Position numbers and translations under genes: made by a program. A DNA stretch of 64,000 nt from NCBI RefSeq assembly GCF_025790165.1, contig NZ_CP094970.1, forward strand, positions 744,001 through 808,000, given 5' to 3'. Source of the DNA: Solicola gregarius (lineage in GTDB: Bacteria > Actinomycetota > Actinomycetes > Propionibacteriales > Nocardioidaceae). The notes below the pieces were generated by a model that did no database searches, was not told the origin of the DNA, and saw only the letters and a program-made list of their open reading frames with translations. This document shows, piece by piece, positions 54,571-64,000 of the stretch. The first letter of the stretch is position 1. The number at the start of each line of letters is the position of its first letter.

Positions 54571-54733
54571 TGTCCTGTGTACGAAGTGGTTTGACGGAAG
54601 GCGGCGTTCAGGTGGATGCACCGCAAGGCCGAGAAGGAAGGTCATAGTGGGCCCTATTTCCGACGACGAGAACGCCGCGGGGCGCCGCCTGGGCGGCGAA
54701 AGACGTCCGATCATTTCGTACACAGGGCACTAG
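54567..54733. repeat. Interspersed 167-bp element, copy 3
   Basis: Same architecture as copies 1 and 2 but one base shorter. Its 21-bp terminal pairing is complete despite changes at positions 12, 15 and 16 on both strands. The left CTAG contains the glpX stop; the right CTAG is three bases from the GTG of the PfkB gene. Confidence 0.88.
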
Positions 54734-54736
54734 GCC

Positions 54737-55645
54737 GTGCCTGACCCGATCCTCGTCATCGGAGAGTCGCTCGTCGACATCACCGTCGGCCCCGGTGGTA
54801 CGACTACCCGGCCCGGCGGCTCACCGCTCAACATCGCGGTCGGCTGCGCCCGCCTCGGCGTCTCGACCGTCCTCGCCACCCAGATCGGCGACGACGAAGC
54901 CGGCGAGCTCGTGCGCGATCACCTCGACTCGTCGGACGTCGACGTACGCTCGCTGCCGCCGCATCGACCGGACACCTCCGTCGCCCGTGCCGACCTCGAT
55001 TCCGCCGGCCATGCCACGTACAGCTTCGACCTGGCGTGGGATCCCACGGAGCTGCCGTCGCCGGAGGGTTTCGGCTGCATCCAGGTCGGCTCGATCGGCG
55101 CGACGCTGGCACCGGGAGCCGACGCCGTGGACGCACTCACCGCGCAGGCGGCGGACGCGGGCGTACCGATCGGCTTCGACCCGAACGTACGCCCCACGAT
55201 CACACCCGACCTCGCCGACGTACGCCGACGTGTCGACGCCATGGCCGAGCGCGCGACGGTGGTCAAGCTCAGCGACGAGGACGCCGAGCTGCTCTACCCT
55301 GGCGAGCCCGATGTGCTCGCCCGGCTGACCGGACGCGGGCGCACCGCCCTCGCCGTGCTGACCTGCGGCGGTCGCGCGGTACGCATGCGAAGCGCCGCCG
55401 CCGATATCGAGGTCGCCCCGCCGACCGTCGAGGTAGTCGACACGATCGGAGCGGGCGACTCGTTCATGTCGGCGTTGCTCGCCCGGCTGCTCGAGCACGA
55501 GCTGCTCACCGGCGCCGCCCTCGACTCCGCGGCGCTCGTCGACCTTGCGAACACCGCCGCCCGCGCCGCCGCGATCACCTGCACACGCCCCGGCGCAGAC
55601 CCGCCGACGCGACGTGAGCTCGCCGATTCCGAGACGAGCACTTGA
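54737..55645 (+). CDS. PfkB-family carbohydrate kinase (fructokinase-like)
   Basis: A 302-residue ribokinase-fold kinase. ‘GGSPLNIAVGCARLG’ is the N-terminal PfkB signature and ‘VVDTIGAGDSFMSALLARLL’ carries the anion hole and catalytic Asp. A fructokinase is the best guess because it follows glpX. GTG at 54737 lies three bases after repeat copy 3, leaving no independent leader; AGGG in the element's right arm is the only ribosome-site candidate. Confidence 0.85.
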   Translation: MPDPILVIGESLVDITVGPGGTTTRPGGSPLNIAVGCARLGVSTVLATQIGDDEAGELVRDHLDSSDVDVRSLPPHRPDTSVARADLDSAGHATYSFDLAWDPTELPSPEGFGCIQVGSIGATLAPGADAVDALTAQAADAGVPIGFDPNVRPTITPDLADVRRRVDAMAERATVVKLSDEDAELLYPGEPDVLARLTGRGRTALAVLTCGGRAVRMRSAAADIEVAPPTVEVVDTIGAGDSFMSALLARLLEHELLTGAALDSAALVDLANTAARAAAITCTRPGADPPTRRELADSETST

Positions 55646-55698
55646 TCACACACAGTCACTGACGGGTACGATGCGATTCCGCGAGGGTTGGAGGCACC

Positions 55699-56622
55699 GT
55701 GGCCGAGACGACCGTGTCCGTCGGCGATGGGATCGACATCTGCTACGAGACGTTCGGAGACCGCTCCGATCCGACGATGCTGCTGGTCATGGGGCTCGCC
55801 GGGCCGATGGGCTGGTGGAGCGTCGAGCTCTGCGAGGCGCTCGCCGCTCGCGGCTACCACGTGATCCGGTACGACAACCGCGACACCGGCGCGTCGACGA
55901 AGCAACGCGAGCGCCGGGTCAACCGCTCCGACATCATCCGCGCGTTCCTCGGCGACCACAACCGCGCCGTCTACACGATGTCCGACCTCGCCGGCGACGC
56001 GTTCGGGCTGCTCGACGCGCTCGACATCGACCGCTTCCATCTCGTCGGCGCCTCGATGGGCGGCATGATCGCGCAGACGATGGCGATCGAACGGCCGGAG
56101 CGCGTCCGGTCACTGACCTCGATCATGTCGACCACCGGTCGGCGTACGGTCGGGTGGCAGCACCCCAAGCTGCTCCCTGCCCTGCTCGCGCGCACCGGCC
56201 CGACCCGCGGGGCGTACGTGGAGCGCACGATTCGCACCCAGCAGCTGATCGGCTCGCCCACGTTCCCACCCGACCTCGCGGAGCTGCGGTCCCGGGCCGA
56301 GGAGACGTACGACCGCGGCTGGTCGGCGAGCGGGGTACTCCGGCAGATGCTCGCGATCCTGTGCCAGCCCGACCGCACCGCCGAGCTCGAGGGCCTCGAC
56401 ATCGCGACCTGCGTCGTACACGGCCTCGAGGATCCGCTGGTGCACCCGTCCGGAGGGCGGGCGACCGCGCAGGCCATTCCGAACGCCGAGCTGATCCTGA
56501 TCCCCGGTCTCGGCCATGACCTGCCGAGGCAGCTCACGCCGACCTTCGTCGACGCCATCGACCGGACGGCCCGCCGCACCGGTCAGGCTAGGTCATGTCC
56601 GGTGGGTCCCGTCGATCAGTGA
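55699..56622 (+). CDS. Alpha/beta hydrolase
   Basis: A 307-residue hydrolase. The nucleophile is in ‘LVGASMGGMIAQTMA’ (about S118), the acid in ‘VVHGLEDPLVHP’ and the His in ‘IPGLGHDLPRQL’. ‘RYDNRDTGASTKQRERR’ is common in actinobacterial TesA/PldB-like hydrolases. An esterase or similar role is likely; the substrate is unknown. GTG at 55699 follows GGAGG. Confidence 0.83.
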   Translation: MAETTVSVGDGIDICYETFGDRSDPTMLLVMGLAGPMGWWSVELCEALAARGYHVIRYDNRDTGASTKQRERRVNRSDIIRAFLGDHNRAVYTMSDLAGDAFGLLDALDIDRFHLVGASMGGMIAQTMAIERPERVRSLTSIMSTTGRRTVGWQHPKLLPALLARTGPTRGAYVERTIRTQQLIGSPTFPPDLAELRSRAEETYDRGWSASGVLRQMLAILCQPDRTAELEGLDIATCVVHGLEDPLVHPSGGRATAQAIPNAELILIPGLGHDLPRQLTPTFVDAIDRTARRTGQARSCPVGPVDQ

Positions 56623-56735
56623 GCGGGATATCCGCGCCGATCTCGCAAGGCGCGGGAGTGAAGTCGGAGTCGGACCTCCCATGAGCGACCGCAACGCCGC
56701 GAGAGTGGATGCGGGATCACGCGAGCCGGCGGGGC

Positions 56736-58187
56736 CTACCGGACACGACCTAGGCCGTGTAGCTCCGACAGTGCGTCCTCGAGGTAGCCGATCAGCGACC
56801 AGACGTCCGGCACCATCTCGCGGCAAACGACGACGCCGAAGTCGAGCGATCCGTTGTAGCTGAACAGCGTGATGTTGATGCCGCCGGTGAGCTGGGTGAC
56901 GGCCGAGATGGGGTGAATGCCCTCGACGGTCGCCCCGTCGACGTACAGAGGGAACTGCGGCCCCGGCACGTTCGAGATGAACAGGTTGAACGGCAGCCCG
57001 GGCACCGTGATCATCCGGAACAGCGCCCGCGAGGCGAGGCCGGAGAGTCCGGTCGGCAGCGCGGCGCTGAAGTCCTGCAGGATCGTCGCCGGAACGGCCT
57101 CGAAGCGTTCCTTGGCGACCGCGACCTCGTCGTGGAGGTACGTGAGGCGCTCGGCCGGATCGCGCAGATGCGTCGGTATGCGCACCAGCATGACCGAGAT
57201 CTGGTTGCCCGACTCGACTCCCGAGTCGTCGCGGATCGACACCGGTATCGCGGCGACGAGCGGCAGCTCGGGCAGCGCGTCATGGTCGAGGAGCCAGCTG
57301 CGCAGCGCGCTCGTCGTCAGCGCCATCACCACGTCGTTGACCGTCAGGTCGTACGCCTGCTTGATCGACTTGACGGTCTCGAGCGATACGGAGCCGAACG
57401 AGAAGCGCCGATGCGCGGTGATCGGGCCGTTGAACGGCGTCGGCGGCGCGAACAGGTGCCGGGTCTCATCACCCTTCGACCCGCGACCGAGGAACGTCAT
57501 GACGGCATCCGCGGCGTCGCTGACCTGACGCGCGCCGGGTACGTTCGCCGCGCCCGGCAGACCGCTGAGATGTGGCAGTGAGCGCGGCATCGAGGCGAGC
57601 GCATGGCTCCACGTACGCGTGTTCGTCGCGATCGCCCGCGGCACCAGCTGCTCCGGCCCCGGCAGCGGTGCGGGCGACCAGTCGTCCGGCTCGACGGCTC
57701 GCGGCTCCGGTGTCACGTCCATGATGGTGGCGAGCAGCTCGGCGCCGGTCACGCCGTCGATCGCGGCATGATGCACCTTGAAGTACAGGGCGGCCCGGTC
57801 GCCGCGAACGCCGTGCACGAGGTACAGCTCCCACAGCGGCCGCGAACGGTCCAGCGGACGGGCGTGGATACGGGCGATCTGCTCGCCCAGCTGGTGGTCG
57901 TCGCCCGGTGCGGGGAGTGCCAGCTCGCGCAGATGGAACTCGATGTCGAAGTCGGGATCGTCCGCCCAGTACGGATTGCCGAGGCCGAAGGGTACGTTCA
58001 CGAGGCGCTGCCGGAACGGCGGCGCGAGGTGCAGTCTCGGCTCGAGGAGCGCCCGCAGCTCATCCAGGCTCAGGCCGCCGCCGGGCGCCGTACTCGGGTC
58101 GAGCATCACGACCGCTCCGACGTGCCCGGTCGTGGTGGTGTCCTCGACATTGAGGAACTGTGCGTCCAATGGGCTCACGGGCTTCAT
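56736..58187 (-). CDS. Wax ester synthase / diacylglycerol acyltransferase (WS/DGAT)
   Basis: A 483-residue acyltransferase. The active-site ‘KVHHAAIDGVTGAELL’ (HHxxxDG, about 140-146) is intact, followed by ‘NDVVMALTTSALRSWL’ and the PLF-like ‘FNLFISNVPGP’. It transfers acyl-CoA to alcohols or diacylglycerol, making storage lipid. ATG at 58187 is preceded by TAGATT with eight bases. It is divergent from a methyltransferase gene. Confidence 0.92.
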   Translation of the reverse strand: MKPVSPLDAQFLNVEDTTTTGHVGAVVMLDPSTAPGGGLSLDELRALLEPRLHLAPPFRQRLVNVPFGLGNPYWADDPDFDIEFHLRELALPAPGDDHQLGEQIARIHARPLDRSRPLWELYLVHGVRGDRAALYFKVHHAAIDGVTGAELLATIMDVTPEPRAVEPDDWSPAPLPGPEQLVPRAIATNTRTWSHALASMPRSLPHLSGLPGAANVPGARQVSDAADAVMTFLGRGSKGDETRHLFAPPTPFNGPITAHRRFSFGSVSLETVKSIKQAYDLTVNDVVMALTTSALRSWLLDHDALPELPLVAAIPVSIRDDSGVESGNQISVMLVRIPTHLRDPAERLTYLHDEVAVAKERFEAVPATILQDFSAALPTGLSGLASRALFRMITVPGLPFNLFISNVPGPQFPLYVDGATVEGIHPISAVTQLTGGINITLFSYNGSLDFGVVVCREMVPDVWSLIGYLEDALSELHGLGRVR

Positions 58188-58231
58188 ACCCGTCGAATCT
58201 ACCGGTGCGGTCCGCGGTCCGTCTCCCCGGT

Positions 58232-58286
58232 GGGCCGCACGTTTCGGCCCCGATTTCGCGGGTTTTGGGGCAGAAGTGTGCGGCCC
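58232..58286. repeat. Palindromic element between WS/DGAT and methyltransferase genes
   Basis: GGGCCGCAC (58232-58240) and its exact complement (58278-58286) flank two further pairing blocks, GTTTCGG.CCC and GGGGCAGAA. The inner blocks resemble those of 28075-28129, so both may belong to one family. Because these genes diverge, a terminator role is unlikely here. Confidence 0.55.
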
Positions 58287-58305
58287 AGCGGGCGGGTGGG
58301 TCCGG

Positions 58306-58311
58306 TACGGT
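58306..58311 (+). promoter_or_regulatory. Leaderless-type -10 (TACGGT) for methyltransferase gene
   Basis: TACGGT, seven bases, GTG at 58319. Confidence 0.5.
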
Positions 58312-58318
58312 CGGCATC

Positions 58319-58975
58319 GTGGAATGGCGGGCCGGGGATGCGGCGTTGCGGCGCCGGGCTGACGGCGCCCTCGAGCTTCGGGTAGGCGGCGTCTTCGTGA
58401 TGGACGACGTCGAGACGAGTAGCGAGCGACTGCTCGCGCGGACGATGCTCGACGGCCTGCCCGACCCACGCCACGTACTCGTCGGCGGCCTCGGACTCGG
58501 CTACACCCTGCGCGAGATCCTCGGCGACCCGCGCATCAAGCGGGTCACGGTCGCGGAGCTGGAGCCCGCGATCCCGGCGTGGATGCACGACGGCATGCTG
58601 CCTGGAGCCGACCTGCTCACCGACCCACGCGTCGACCTTCGCATCGCCGACGTACGCGAGGTGGTGGACGCGACGGAGCGGGACGACCTCGACGCGATCC
58701 TGCTCGACGTCGACAACGGGCCCGGGTACCTCGTGCACGAGGACAACGCGGAGTTGTACGAGCGCCCGTTCCTGCAACGATGTGCCGACGTCTTGGCGCC
58801 GGGCGGCCAGCTGTGCGTGTGGTCGATGGCCGAGGCGCCGGAGCTCGAGTCTGCGATGCAGGAGCGGTTCGGACGCGTCGAGACCCAGCCGATTCCCGTA
58901 CGTCTGCAGGGTCGCGCCGAGTCGTACTGGCTCGTGCGCGGGCACGGTGTCGCAGGAGATAGCCTCGCACCATGA
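58319..58975 (+). CDS. Spermidine-synthase-like SAM-dependent methyltransferase
   Basis: A 218-residue Rossmann protein. ‘[19 protein letters not shown]’ is motif I, ‘[15 protein letters not shown]’ motif II and ‘[20 protein letters not shown]’ the post-II acidic loop, which resembles polyamine synthases. The N-terminal tetramer domain of true spermidine synthases is missing, so a methyltransferase is equally possible. It overlaps fumC by four bases. Confidence 0.75.
   Translation: MEWRAGDAALRRRADGALELRVGGVFVMDDVETSSERLLARTMLDGLPDPRHVLVGGLGLGYTLREILGDPRIKRVTVAELEPAIPAWMHDGMLPGADLLTDPRVDLRIADVREVVDATERDDLDAILLDVDNGPGYLVHEDNAELYERPFLQRCADVLAPGGQLCVWSMAEAPELESAMQERFGRVETQPIPVRLQGRAESYWLVRGHGVAGDSLAP
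58960..58965 (+). promoter_or_regulatory. Internal leaderless -10 (TAGCCT) for fumC
   Basis: TAGCCT, six bases, ATG at 58972, inside the 3' end of the upstream gene; fumC may be transcribed on its own. Confidence 0.45.
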
Positions 58976-60366
58976 GCGCTGATCAGGACTACCGCATCGA
59001 GCACGACACGATGGGCGAGGTACGCGTACCCGCGAAGGCACTGTGGCGGGCGCAGACGCAGCGCGCCGTCGAGAACTTCCCGATCTCGGGCACCACGCTG
59101 GAGGGCCAGCACATCAGGGCACTCGCGCAGGTCAAGGGCGCCTGCGCCAAGGCCAACGCCGAGCTCGGCGTCATCGAGAAGGATATGGCCGACGCGATCG
59201 TCGAAGCGGCGGTCGCGGTCGCCTCCGGCGCGTACGACGGCGAGTTCCCGATCGACGTCTTCCAGACCGGCTCGGGTACGTCGAGCAACATGAACACCAA
59301 CGAGGTCCTGGCGACCCTCGCGACGCGTTCGCTCGGCCGCGACGTGCATCCCAACGACCACGTCAACGCCAGCCAGTCCAGCAACGACGTGTTCCCGACC
59401 TCGATCCACGTCGCGGCGACCGCCGCCGCCACGAACGAGCTGGTCCCGGCGCTCGACCGGCTCGCGTCGGCGTTCGAGGCCAAGGCGTCGGAGTTCGCGC
59501 AGGTCGTCAAGTCCGGGCGTACGCACCTGATGGATGCCACCCCCGTCACGCTCGGCCAGGAGTTCGGCGGGTATGCCGCGCAGGTCCGCAAGGGCATCGC
59601 ACGGGTCGAGTCCGCGCTGCCCAACGCCGCGGAGGTCCCGCTCGGCGGCACCGCCGTCGGCACCGGCATCAACACCCCGGCCGGGTTCCCGCAGCGTGTC
59701 ATCGAGCTGCTCGCCGAGGACACCGGCCTGCCGCTGACCGAAGCGAGCGACCACTTCGAGGCACACGGTGCCCGTGACGGCCTGGTCGAGCTGTCCGGTC
59801 AGTTGCGTACGATCGCGGTCGGCCTCACCAAGATCTGCAACGACCTGCGCTGGATGGGCTCCGGCCCGCGTACCGGCCTCGGCGAGATCGCGCTCCCCGA
59901 CCTGCAGCCGGGCTCGAGCATCATGCCCGGCAAGGTAAACCCGGTCCTCCCCGAGGCGACCCTCCAGGTATGCGCGCAGGTCATCGGCAACGACGCCGCC
60001 ATCGCGACCGGCGGTGCGTCGGGCGCGTTCGAGCTGAACGTCATGCTGCCGCTGATCGCCCGCAACCTGCTCGAGTCGATCCGGCTCCTCGGCAATGTCT
60101 CGCGGGTGCTCGCCGACCGCTGCATTTCCGGCATCACCGCGAACGTCGATCGCTGCACGGAGCTCGCCGAGTCGTCGCCGTCGATCGTGACGCCGCTGAA
60201 CCGACTGATCGGGTACGAGGCGGCGGCGAAGATCGCCAAGAAGTCGGTGGCCGAGCGCAAGACGATCCGCGACGTCGTGCTCGAGCTCGGGTACGTGGAG
60301 CGCGGCGACCTCACCGAGGCACAACTCGACGAGGCTCTCGACGTACTGTCGATGACCCACCCGTAG
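58972..60366 (+). CDS. fumC: Fumarate hydratase, class II
   Basis: A 464-residue TCA enzyme that interconverts fumarate and malate. ‘[14 protein letters not shown]’ near 103, ‘[17 protein letters not shown]’ near 185 and the signature ‘[11 protein letters not shown]’ (about 318-328) are all present and give the catalytic Ser and His. The start overlaps the upstream stop as ATGA. Confidence 0.95.
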   Translation: MSADQDYRIEHDTMGEVRVPAKALWRAQTQRAVENFPISGTTLEGQHIRALAQVKGACAKANAELGVIEKDMADAIVEAAVAVASGAYDGEFPIDVFQTGSGTSSNMNTNEVLATLATRSLGRDVHPNDHVNASQSSNDVFPTSIHVAATAAATNELVPALDRLASAFEAKASEFAQVVKSGRTHLMDATPVTLGQEFGGYAAQVRKGIARVESALPNAAEVPLGGTAVGTGINTPAGFPQRVIELLAEDTGLPLTEASDHFEAHGARDGLVELSGQLRTIAVGLTKICNDLRWMGSGPRTGLGEIALPDLQPGSSIMPGKVNPVLPEATLQVCAQVIGNDAAIATGGASGAFELNVMLPLIARNLLESIRLLGNVSRVLADRCISGITANVDRCTELAESSPSIVTPLNRLIGYEAAAKIAKKSVAERKTIRDVVLELGYVERGDLTEAQLDEALDVLSMTHP

Positions 60367-60422
60367 GGCGCTGCTCAACCTGTTGCACGAACGCATCGAC
60401 CGCGCCGTCGCCGTTCGAATGG

Positions 60423-61086
60423 TCAGGACTCGTCGCGCCGCTGCTTCGCGTCGTTGGCCTTGCGCCTCTTCTCCGCCTCGTTCTTCGCCACGAAGACCGC
60501 GATCAGGATCGGCAGCCAGTACTTCGACGTGCCCATGACCGAGTCGACCCAGTCGGGCGGCGAGATGTCCGGGAGGAGCCCCGACAGCCACCCGAACGGG
60601 TCGGGCATCCACGAGAAGTCGAGATCGGGCAGCCAGGACAGATCGATCGACGGCAGGTCGATCCGCGGCAGGAGCCCGCGTACGAGCGCGCCGATGCCGA
60701 CTAACGCGATCAGGATCTGACCGGCGGCGATGACGACATGCCGCGCGGCGTAGAGCCGCGGCCGATCACGCTGGAACTCCGCGAGTCGTGCGGCGCGCGT
60801 CCCCTCGGGCGGGTCGAGTGGCACGCGGTACTCGACCGGATCGCGGTCGCCGTCGGCTGCGTCGGCCAGGATCAGCTGACAGCGTTCGACTCCGCCGCTC
60901 ACCGGCGTCTTCACATGGACGCGGACCTCCTCGTAGCGGAGGTCGATCGCCTCGAAGCGTCCCCGAGCCCTCGGCAACGCGCTCGCCGTCGACGTACAGC
61001 ACTGCCGTGTTGGTGAGCCACCGCCCGGAGACGTCCACGCCGATGGATCGGCCGGCGAGCTCGGTCGTGTAGCGCCCCGTTGTCAT
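60423..61086 (-). pseudogene. Membrane protein of unknown function, apparent one-base frameshift
   Basis: ATG at 61086 opens a beta-rich segment (‘TELAGRSIGVDVSGRWLTNT’, ‘AVLYVDGERVAEG’). Near 60970 an extra G in a G4 run shifts the frame; the other frame continues ‘RFEAIDLRYEEVRVHVKTPV’, an Arg-rich linker and one or two membrane segments (‘AGQILIALVGIGALVRGLLP’, ‘YWLPILIAVFVAKN’) to the TGA at 60423. Corrected, it is about 220 residues. A sequencing error is likely. Confidence 0.65.
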
Positions 61087-61171
61087 GCCTCCATCGTCGT
61101 CGGCCGCGACGCGACCGCGCATCAACCGAAGGTCGACCCGCGGTCCGACCTTCGGCCAGCGACCCGGCATC

Positions 61172-61531
61172 TCACGTCGAAGCGGCGGCCGCCCTGACAC
61201 TGCGGTACGCCTCGCCGTGGCGCCGGTTCCACTCGCAGCTGGCTTCCAGCGGCTCGAACAGGCTCCGACCGAGCTCGGTCAGGGCGTACTCGACCCGCGG
61301 CGGGTTCTCGTCGTACGCCGAGCGGTCGACCATCCCGTCGCGCTCGAGCCGGCGCAGGCTCTCGGTGAGCACCTTCGCCGTGATCGGATGCAGCGGAACG
61401 AGCAGCTCGCCGAACCGTCGCGGGCGGTCGCGCAGGCAGGTGATGATCCTCGCGGTCCACTTGTCGCCGACCTGGATCGGCACCTCGCGGTCGCAATCGT
61501 CGAACAGGTCGGGCGGCAGCACATCGGTCAC
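61172..61531 (-). CDS. HxlR-family transcriptional regulator
   Basis: A 119-residue winged-helix protein. ‘VGDKWTARIITCLRDRPRRF’ and ‘PITAKVLTESLRRLERDGMV’ are the HxlR helices and ‘EYALTELGRSLFEPL’ the wing end. GTG at 61531 has a leaderless promoter. It is divergent from the NAD-binding protein at 61626, its likely target, possibly responding to aldehyde or redox stress. Confidence 0.9.
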   Translation of the reverse strand: MTDVLPPDLFDDCDREVPIQVGDKWTARIITCLRDRPRRFGELLVPLHPITAKVLTESLRRLERDGMVDRSAYDENPPRVEYALTELGRSLFEPLEASCEWNRRHGEAYRSVRAAAAST

Positions 61532-61537
61532 CGCTCC

Positions 61538-61543
61538 AGGATA
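61538..61543 (-). promoter_or_regulatory. Leaderless -10 (TATCCT) for HxlR gene
   Basis: TATCCT, six bases, GTG at 61531. Confidence 0.55.
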
Positions 61544-61625
61544 GGCAGGTCAGCACCGGTTTCGTTGCGGTAAGCGGGGGTGGGCGACGTACGGTCCAAC
61601 TCCAGTCAGACCACGGGGAGTCGCA

Positions 61626-62297
61626 ATGGGCAGGATCATCGTGTTCGGAGGCCGCGGGCGTGCGGGTCGTGCGGTCGTCGCCGAGGCAGTCGACAGGGGC
61701 CACCTGGTGACGGCGGTCGTCCGAGACCCCGACCGATACGACGTTCGTGCCATCGCCGGTGTACGCGTCGTCCGCGGCGACGTGACCGATCCGAACGAGG
61801 TCGCGCGGCTCAGCGCAGACCACGATGGGGCGGTGAGTGCCGTTGCACGGCTCGACGTGCCGGCTGGGCGGTTCTACGCCGACGTCACCTCGGCACTGGT
61901 CAAAGGTCTTGGTGCGCCCGGACCCATGCGCTTGGTGATTGTCGGCATCGGCACCAACCTGCGTACGCCGGACGGGCACAGGGCACACGACGCCGACGGC
62001 ATGCCGAACGACGCCCGAGAGTTCTCCCGCGGCCACTATGCCGGGGTCCGGCTGCTGCAGGACACGGCGCACGATCTGGATTGGGTCGTCCTGGCACCGC
62101 CGCCGGTGTTCCTGGACGAGGAGAACGGCGGTGGTCCGATCTTGGTCGGCGACGACACGTTGCCGGACCCCACTGCGACCGCCGGCTCGTTCTCGTACCC
62201 GGAGGTGGCGACCGCGGTGCTCGACGAGATCGAGACGCCGACGCGGCACCGTGGACTGGTGTCGCTCGCTCGGGCGAGCGCATCCGCCGCGGGCTGA
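61626..62297 (+). CDS. NAD(P)-binding (NmrA/SDR-like) protein
   Basis: A 223-residue Rossmann protein. ‘VFGGRGRAGRAVVAEAVDRG’ at 6-25 is the dinucleotide loop and ‘VRGDVTDPNEV’ the next strand; ‘RLVIVGIGTNLRTPDG’ and ‘DWVVLAPPPVF’ match atypical SDRs. A catalytic Tyr-Lys pair is not clear. GGGGAG precedes the ATG. Probably controlled by the divergent HxlR regulator. Confidence 0.82.
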   Translation: MGRIIVFGGRGRAGRAVVAEAVDRGHLVTAVVRDPDRYDVRAIAGVRVVRGDVTDPNEVARLSADHDGAVSAVARLDVPAGRFYADVTSALVKGLGAPGPMRLVIVGIGTNLRTPDGHRAHDADGMPNDAREFSRGHYAGVRLLQDTAHDLDWVVLAPPPVFLDEENGGGPILVGDDTLPDPTATAGSFSYPEVATAVLDEIETPTRHRGLVSLARASASAAG

Positions 62298-62301
62298 CCG
62301 G

Positions 62302-63039
62302 TCAGTACCAGTTGTTGCCCTGTTTGAAGTCGTTCGCGGCGCAGGGCGAGCCGTAGCGGTCGGCGATGTAGCCGAGGCCCCACTCGATCTGGGTGGCCGG
62401 GTTGGTCTCCCAGTCGGATCCGGCGCTGGCCATCTTCTCCGCCGGCAGCGCCTGCGGGATGCCGTACGCACCGGAGTACGGGTTCTCGGCGTCGAACTGC
62501 CACTGGCTCTCGCCGATCCAGAGATCGTCGAGGCACGGGAACTGGTCTTCGCCCCAGCCGTACTCGCCGAGCATCGAACGCGCGATGTCCTGCGGGTCGG
62601 CGGCCTCCACCTCGACCTTGGCGGATGCGGCGCGGCCGCCCTTCGACACGGCCGACTCCTCGGCCATCGACTCCTGCTTGAGGCTGTCGAGCGAGGGGCG
62701 TCCGGCGCTGCGGCTCACCTCGCCGTCGTCGCTGCGTGCCGACAGTGCCGCCGCGTCGGAACCACCGTCGAGATCGTCCCAGGCACCATTGGCCGACGCG
62801 ACGTTGGGCAGCGCCGTCGGCGTGTCGTCGGCCGCGACCTGGGCGGCCGGGTCACCCGTCAGCGCCTGGCTGCCGACAACCGTGCCGGTCGCGAGTACGC
62901 CGCCGACAGCCGCGAGCGCGACCGACTTGCCACTGACTTGCGGGGTGGCGTCGATCGCGCGGCCGACGGTGCGTTCGAACGTGGACGGTTTGCGATGCCG
63001 GGCGGCATGCGCACCGCCTTTTGGGCGGCCTCGAGACAA
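62302..63039 (-). CDS. Secreted transglycosylase/aggregation-promoting-factor-like protein
   Basis: A 245-residue protein. A basic N-terminus and one hydrophobic segment (about 39-58) suggest export, followed by a low-complexity stretch (about 60-150). The C-terminal domain (about 155-245) contains ‘IGESQWQFDAENPYSGAYGI’ and ‘QIEWGLGYIADRYGSPCAA’, which matches the APF/lytic-transglycosylase-like fold with its catalytic Glu in ‘GESQW’. It would act on peptidoglycan. TTG at 63039 follows AAGGA. Confidence 0.83.
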   Translation of the reverse strand: MSRGRPKGGAHAARHRKPSTFERTVGRAIDATPQVSGKSVALAAVGGVLATGTVVGSQALTGDPAAQVAADDTPTALPNVASANGAWDDLDGGSDAAALSARSDDGEVSRSAGRPSLDSLKQESMAEESAVSKGGRAASAKVEVEAADPQDIARSMLGEYGWGEDQFPCLDDLWIGESQWQFDAENPYSGAYGIPQALPAEKMASAGSDWETNPATQIEWGLGYIADRYGSPCAANDFKQGNNWY

Positions 63040-63148
63040 GAGAGGTCCTTTGCTTAGGGACGGATCAGACGAAAGCGTGCCCGATTGTTGGGCGCGTTAT
63101 CAAATCGCGATCTCCAAGAGTGGGATAGGTCACGCCGCTCTCGGCCGG

Positions 63149-64000
<852 letters not shown>

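Noticed and set aside
54567-54733. Intrinsic terminator of glpX
   Set aside because: The terminal stem is 167 bases apart with a complex interior and no T-run; it belongs to the repeat family and not to a simple terminator.
63040-63148. c-di-AMP (ydaO-type) riboswitch before the transglycosylase-like gene
   Set aside because: Such genes often carry one in actinobacteria, but the gap is only about 109 bases and lacks recognisable conserved blocks.

Overview
The window is high-GC actinobacterial chromosome, most like Propionibacteriales/Nocardioidaceae. The sequence basis is strong G+C bias with many GTG/TTG starts, a mycothiol gene (mshB) followed by its usual small membrane partner, fdxA-dapC adjacency, the VanW, DUF4245, DUF6542 and wax-ester-synthase families, a 13E12/HNH remnant, and a dominant leaderless promoter type (TANNNT, six bases, start codon). 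Genus placement is inference; no rRNA or tRNA gene is visible. Most of the window is housekeeping chromosome with short two- to six-gene transcription units on both strands.

Layout. 0-13 kb: a TetR fragment, lysine/ferredoxin genes (fdxA, dapC), a folate one-carbon pair (fhs, fchA), a VanW protein, flavin reductase, mshB and an S9 peptidase. 12.6-13.56 kb: a decayed patch with tandem repeats, a strong hairpin, an HNH fragment and a PadR/ABC-permease deletion fusion. 13.6-25.9 kb: pterin dehydratase, a CPA1 antiporter fused to a UBP zinc finger, a lipoprotein, gamma-glutamyltransferase with a TauE exporter, monomeric isocitrate dehydrogenase, and an SDR/MarR divergent pair. 26-32.5 kb: two DHA2 efflux pumps meeting at a hairpin, then small stress and metabolism genes. 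32.6-38.8 kb: a hexuronate catabolic locus (KDG dehydratase divergent from an unknown TIM-barrel-like protein, a complete TRAP transporter and uronate dehydrogenase). 38.8-43 kb: GNAT, DUF5602, double VOC, and a VapBC module bracketed by copies of the ychF 3' end. 43-64 kb: core genes (ychF, rmuC, ispH, xseAB, thrE-like), a mopI-modABC molybdate operon, glpX, a PfkB kinase, WS/DGAT, fumC, an HxlR/NAD-binding pair, an APF/transglycosylase-like protein and the end of an MsmK/UgpC-type ATPase gene.

The most unusual signal is a family of three 167-168 bp elements (7776-7943, 9862-10029, 54567-54733). Each begins and ends with CTAG and has a 21-bp terminal inverted repeat in which base pairs, not bases, are conserved, and each has a nearly invariant core. 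In every case a start codon lies 3-13 bases from one end. They look like a non-autonomous mobile element, a structured RNA, or one turned into the other. Second are the YchF 3'-end duplication around VapBC and the orphan protein in the uronate locus.

Several genes (a lipoprotein, a MarR regulator, vapB, a membrane protein at 60.4-61.1 kb, padR) carry single-base indels, four of them in or next to a base run. Some may be sequencing errors rather than true pseudogenes. All functions are assigned from motifs read in the sequence; no database search was possible.
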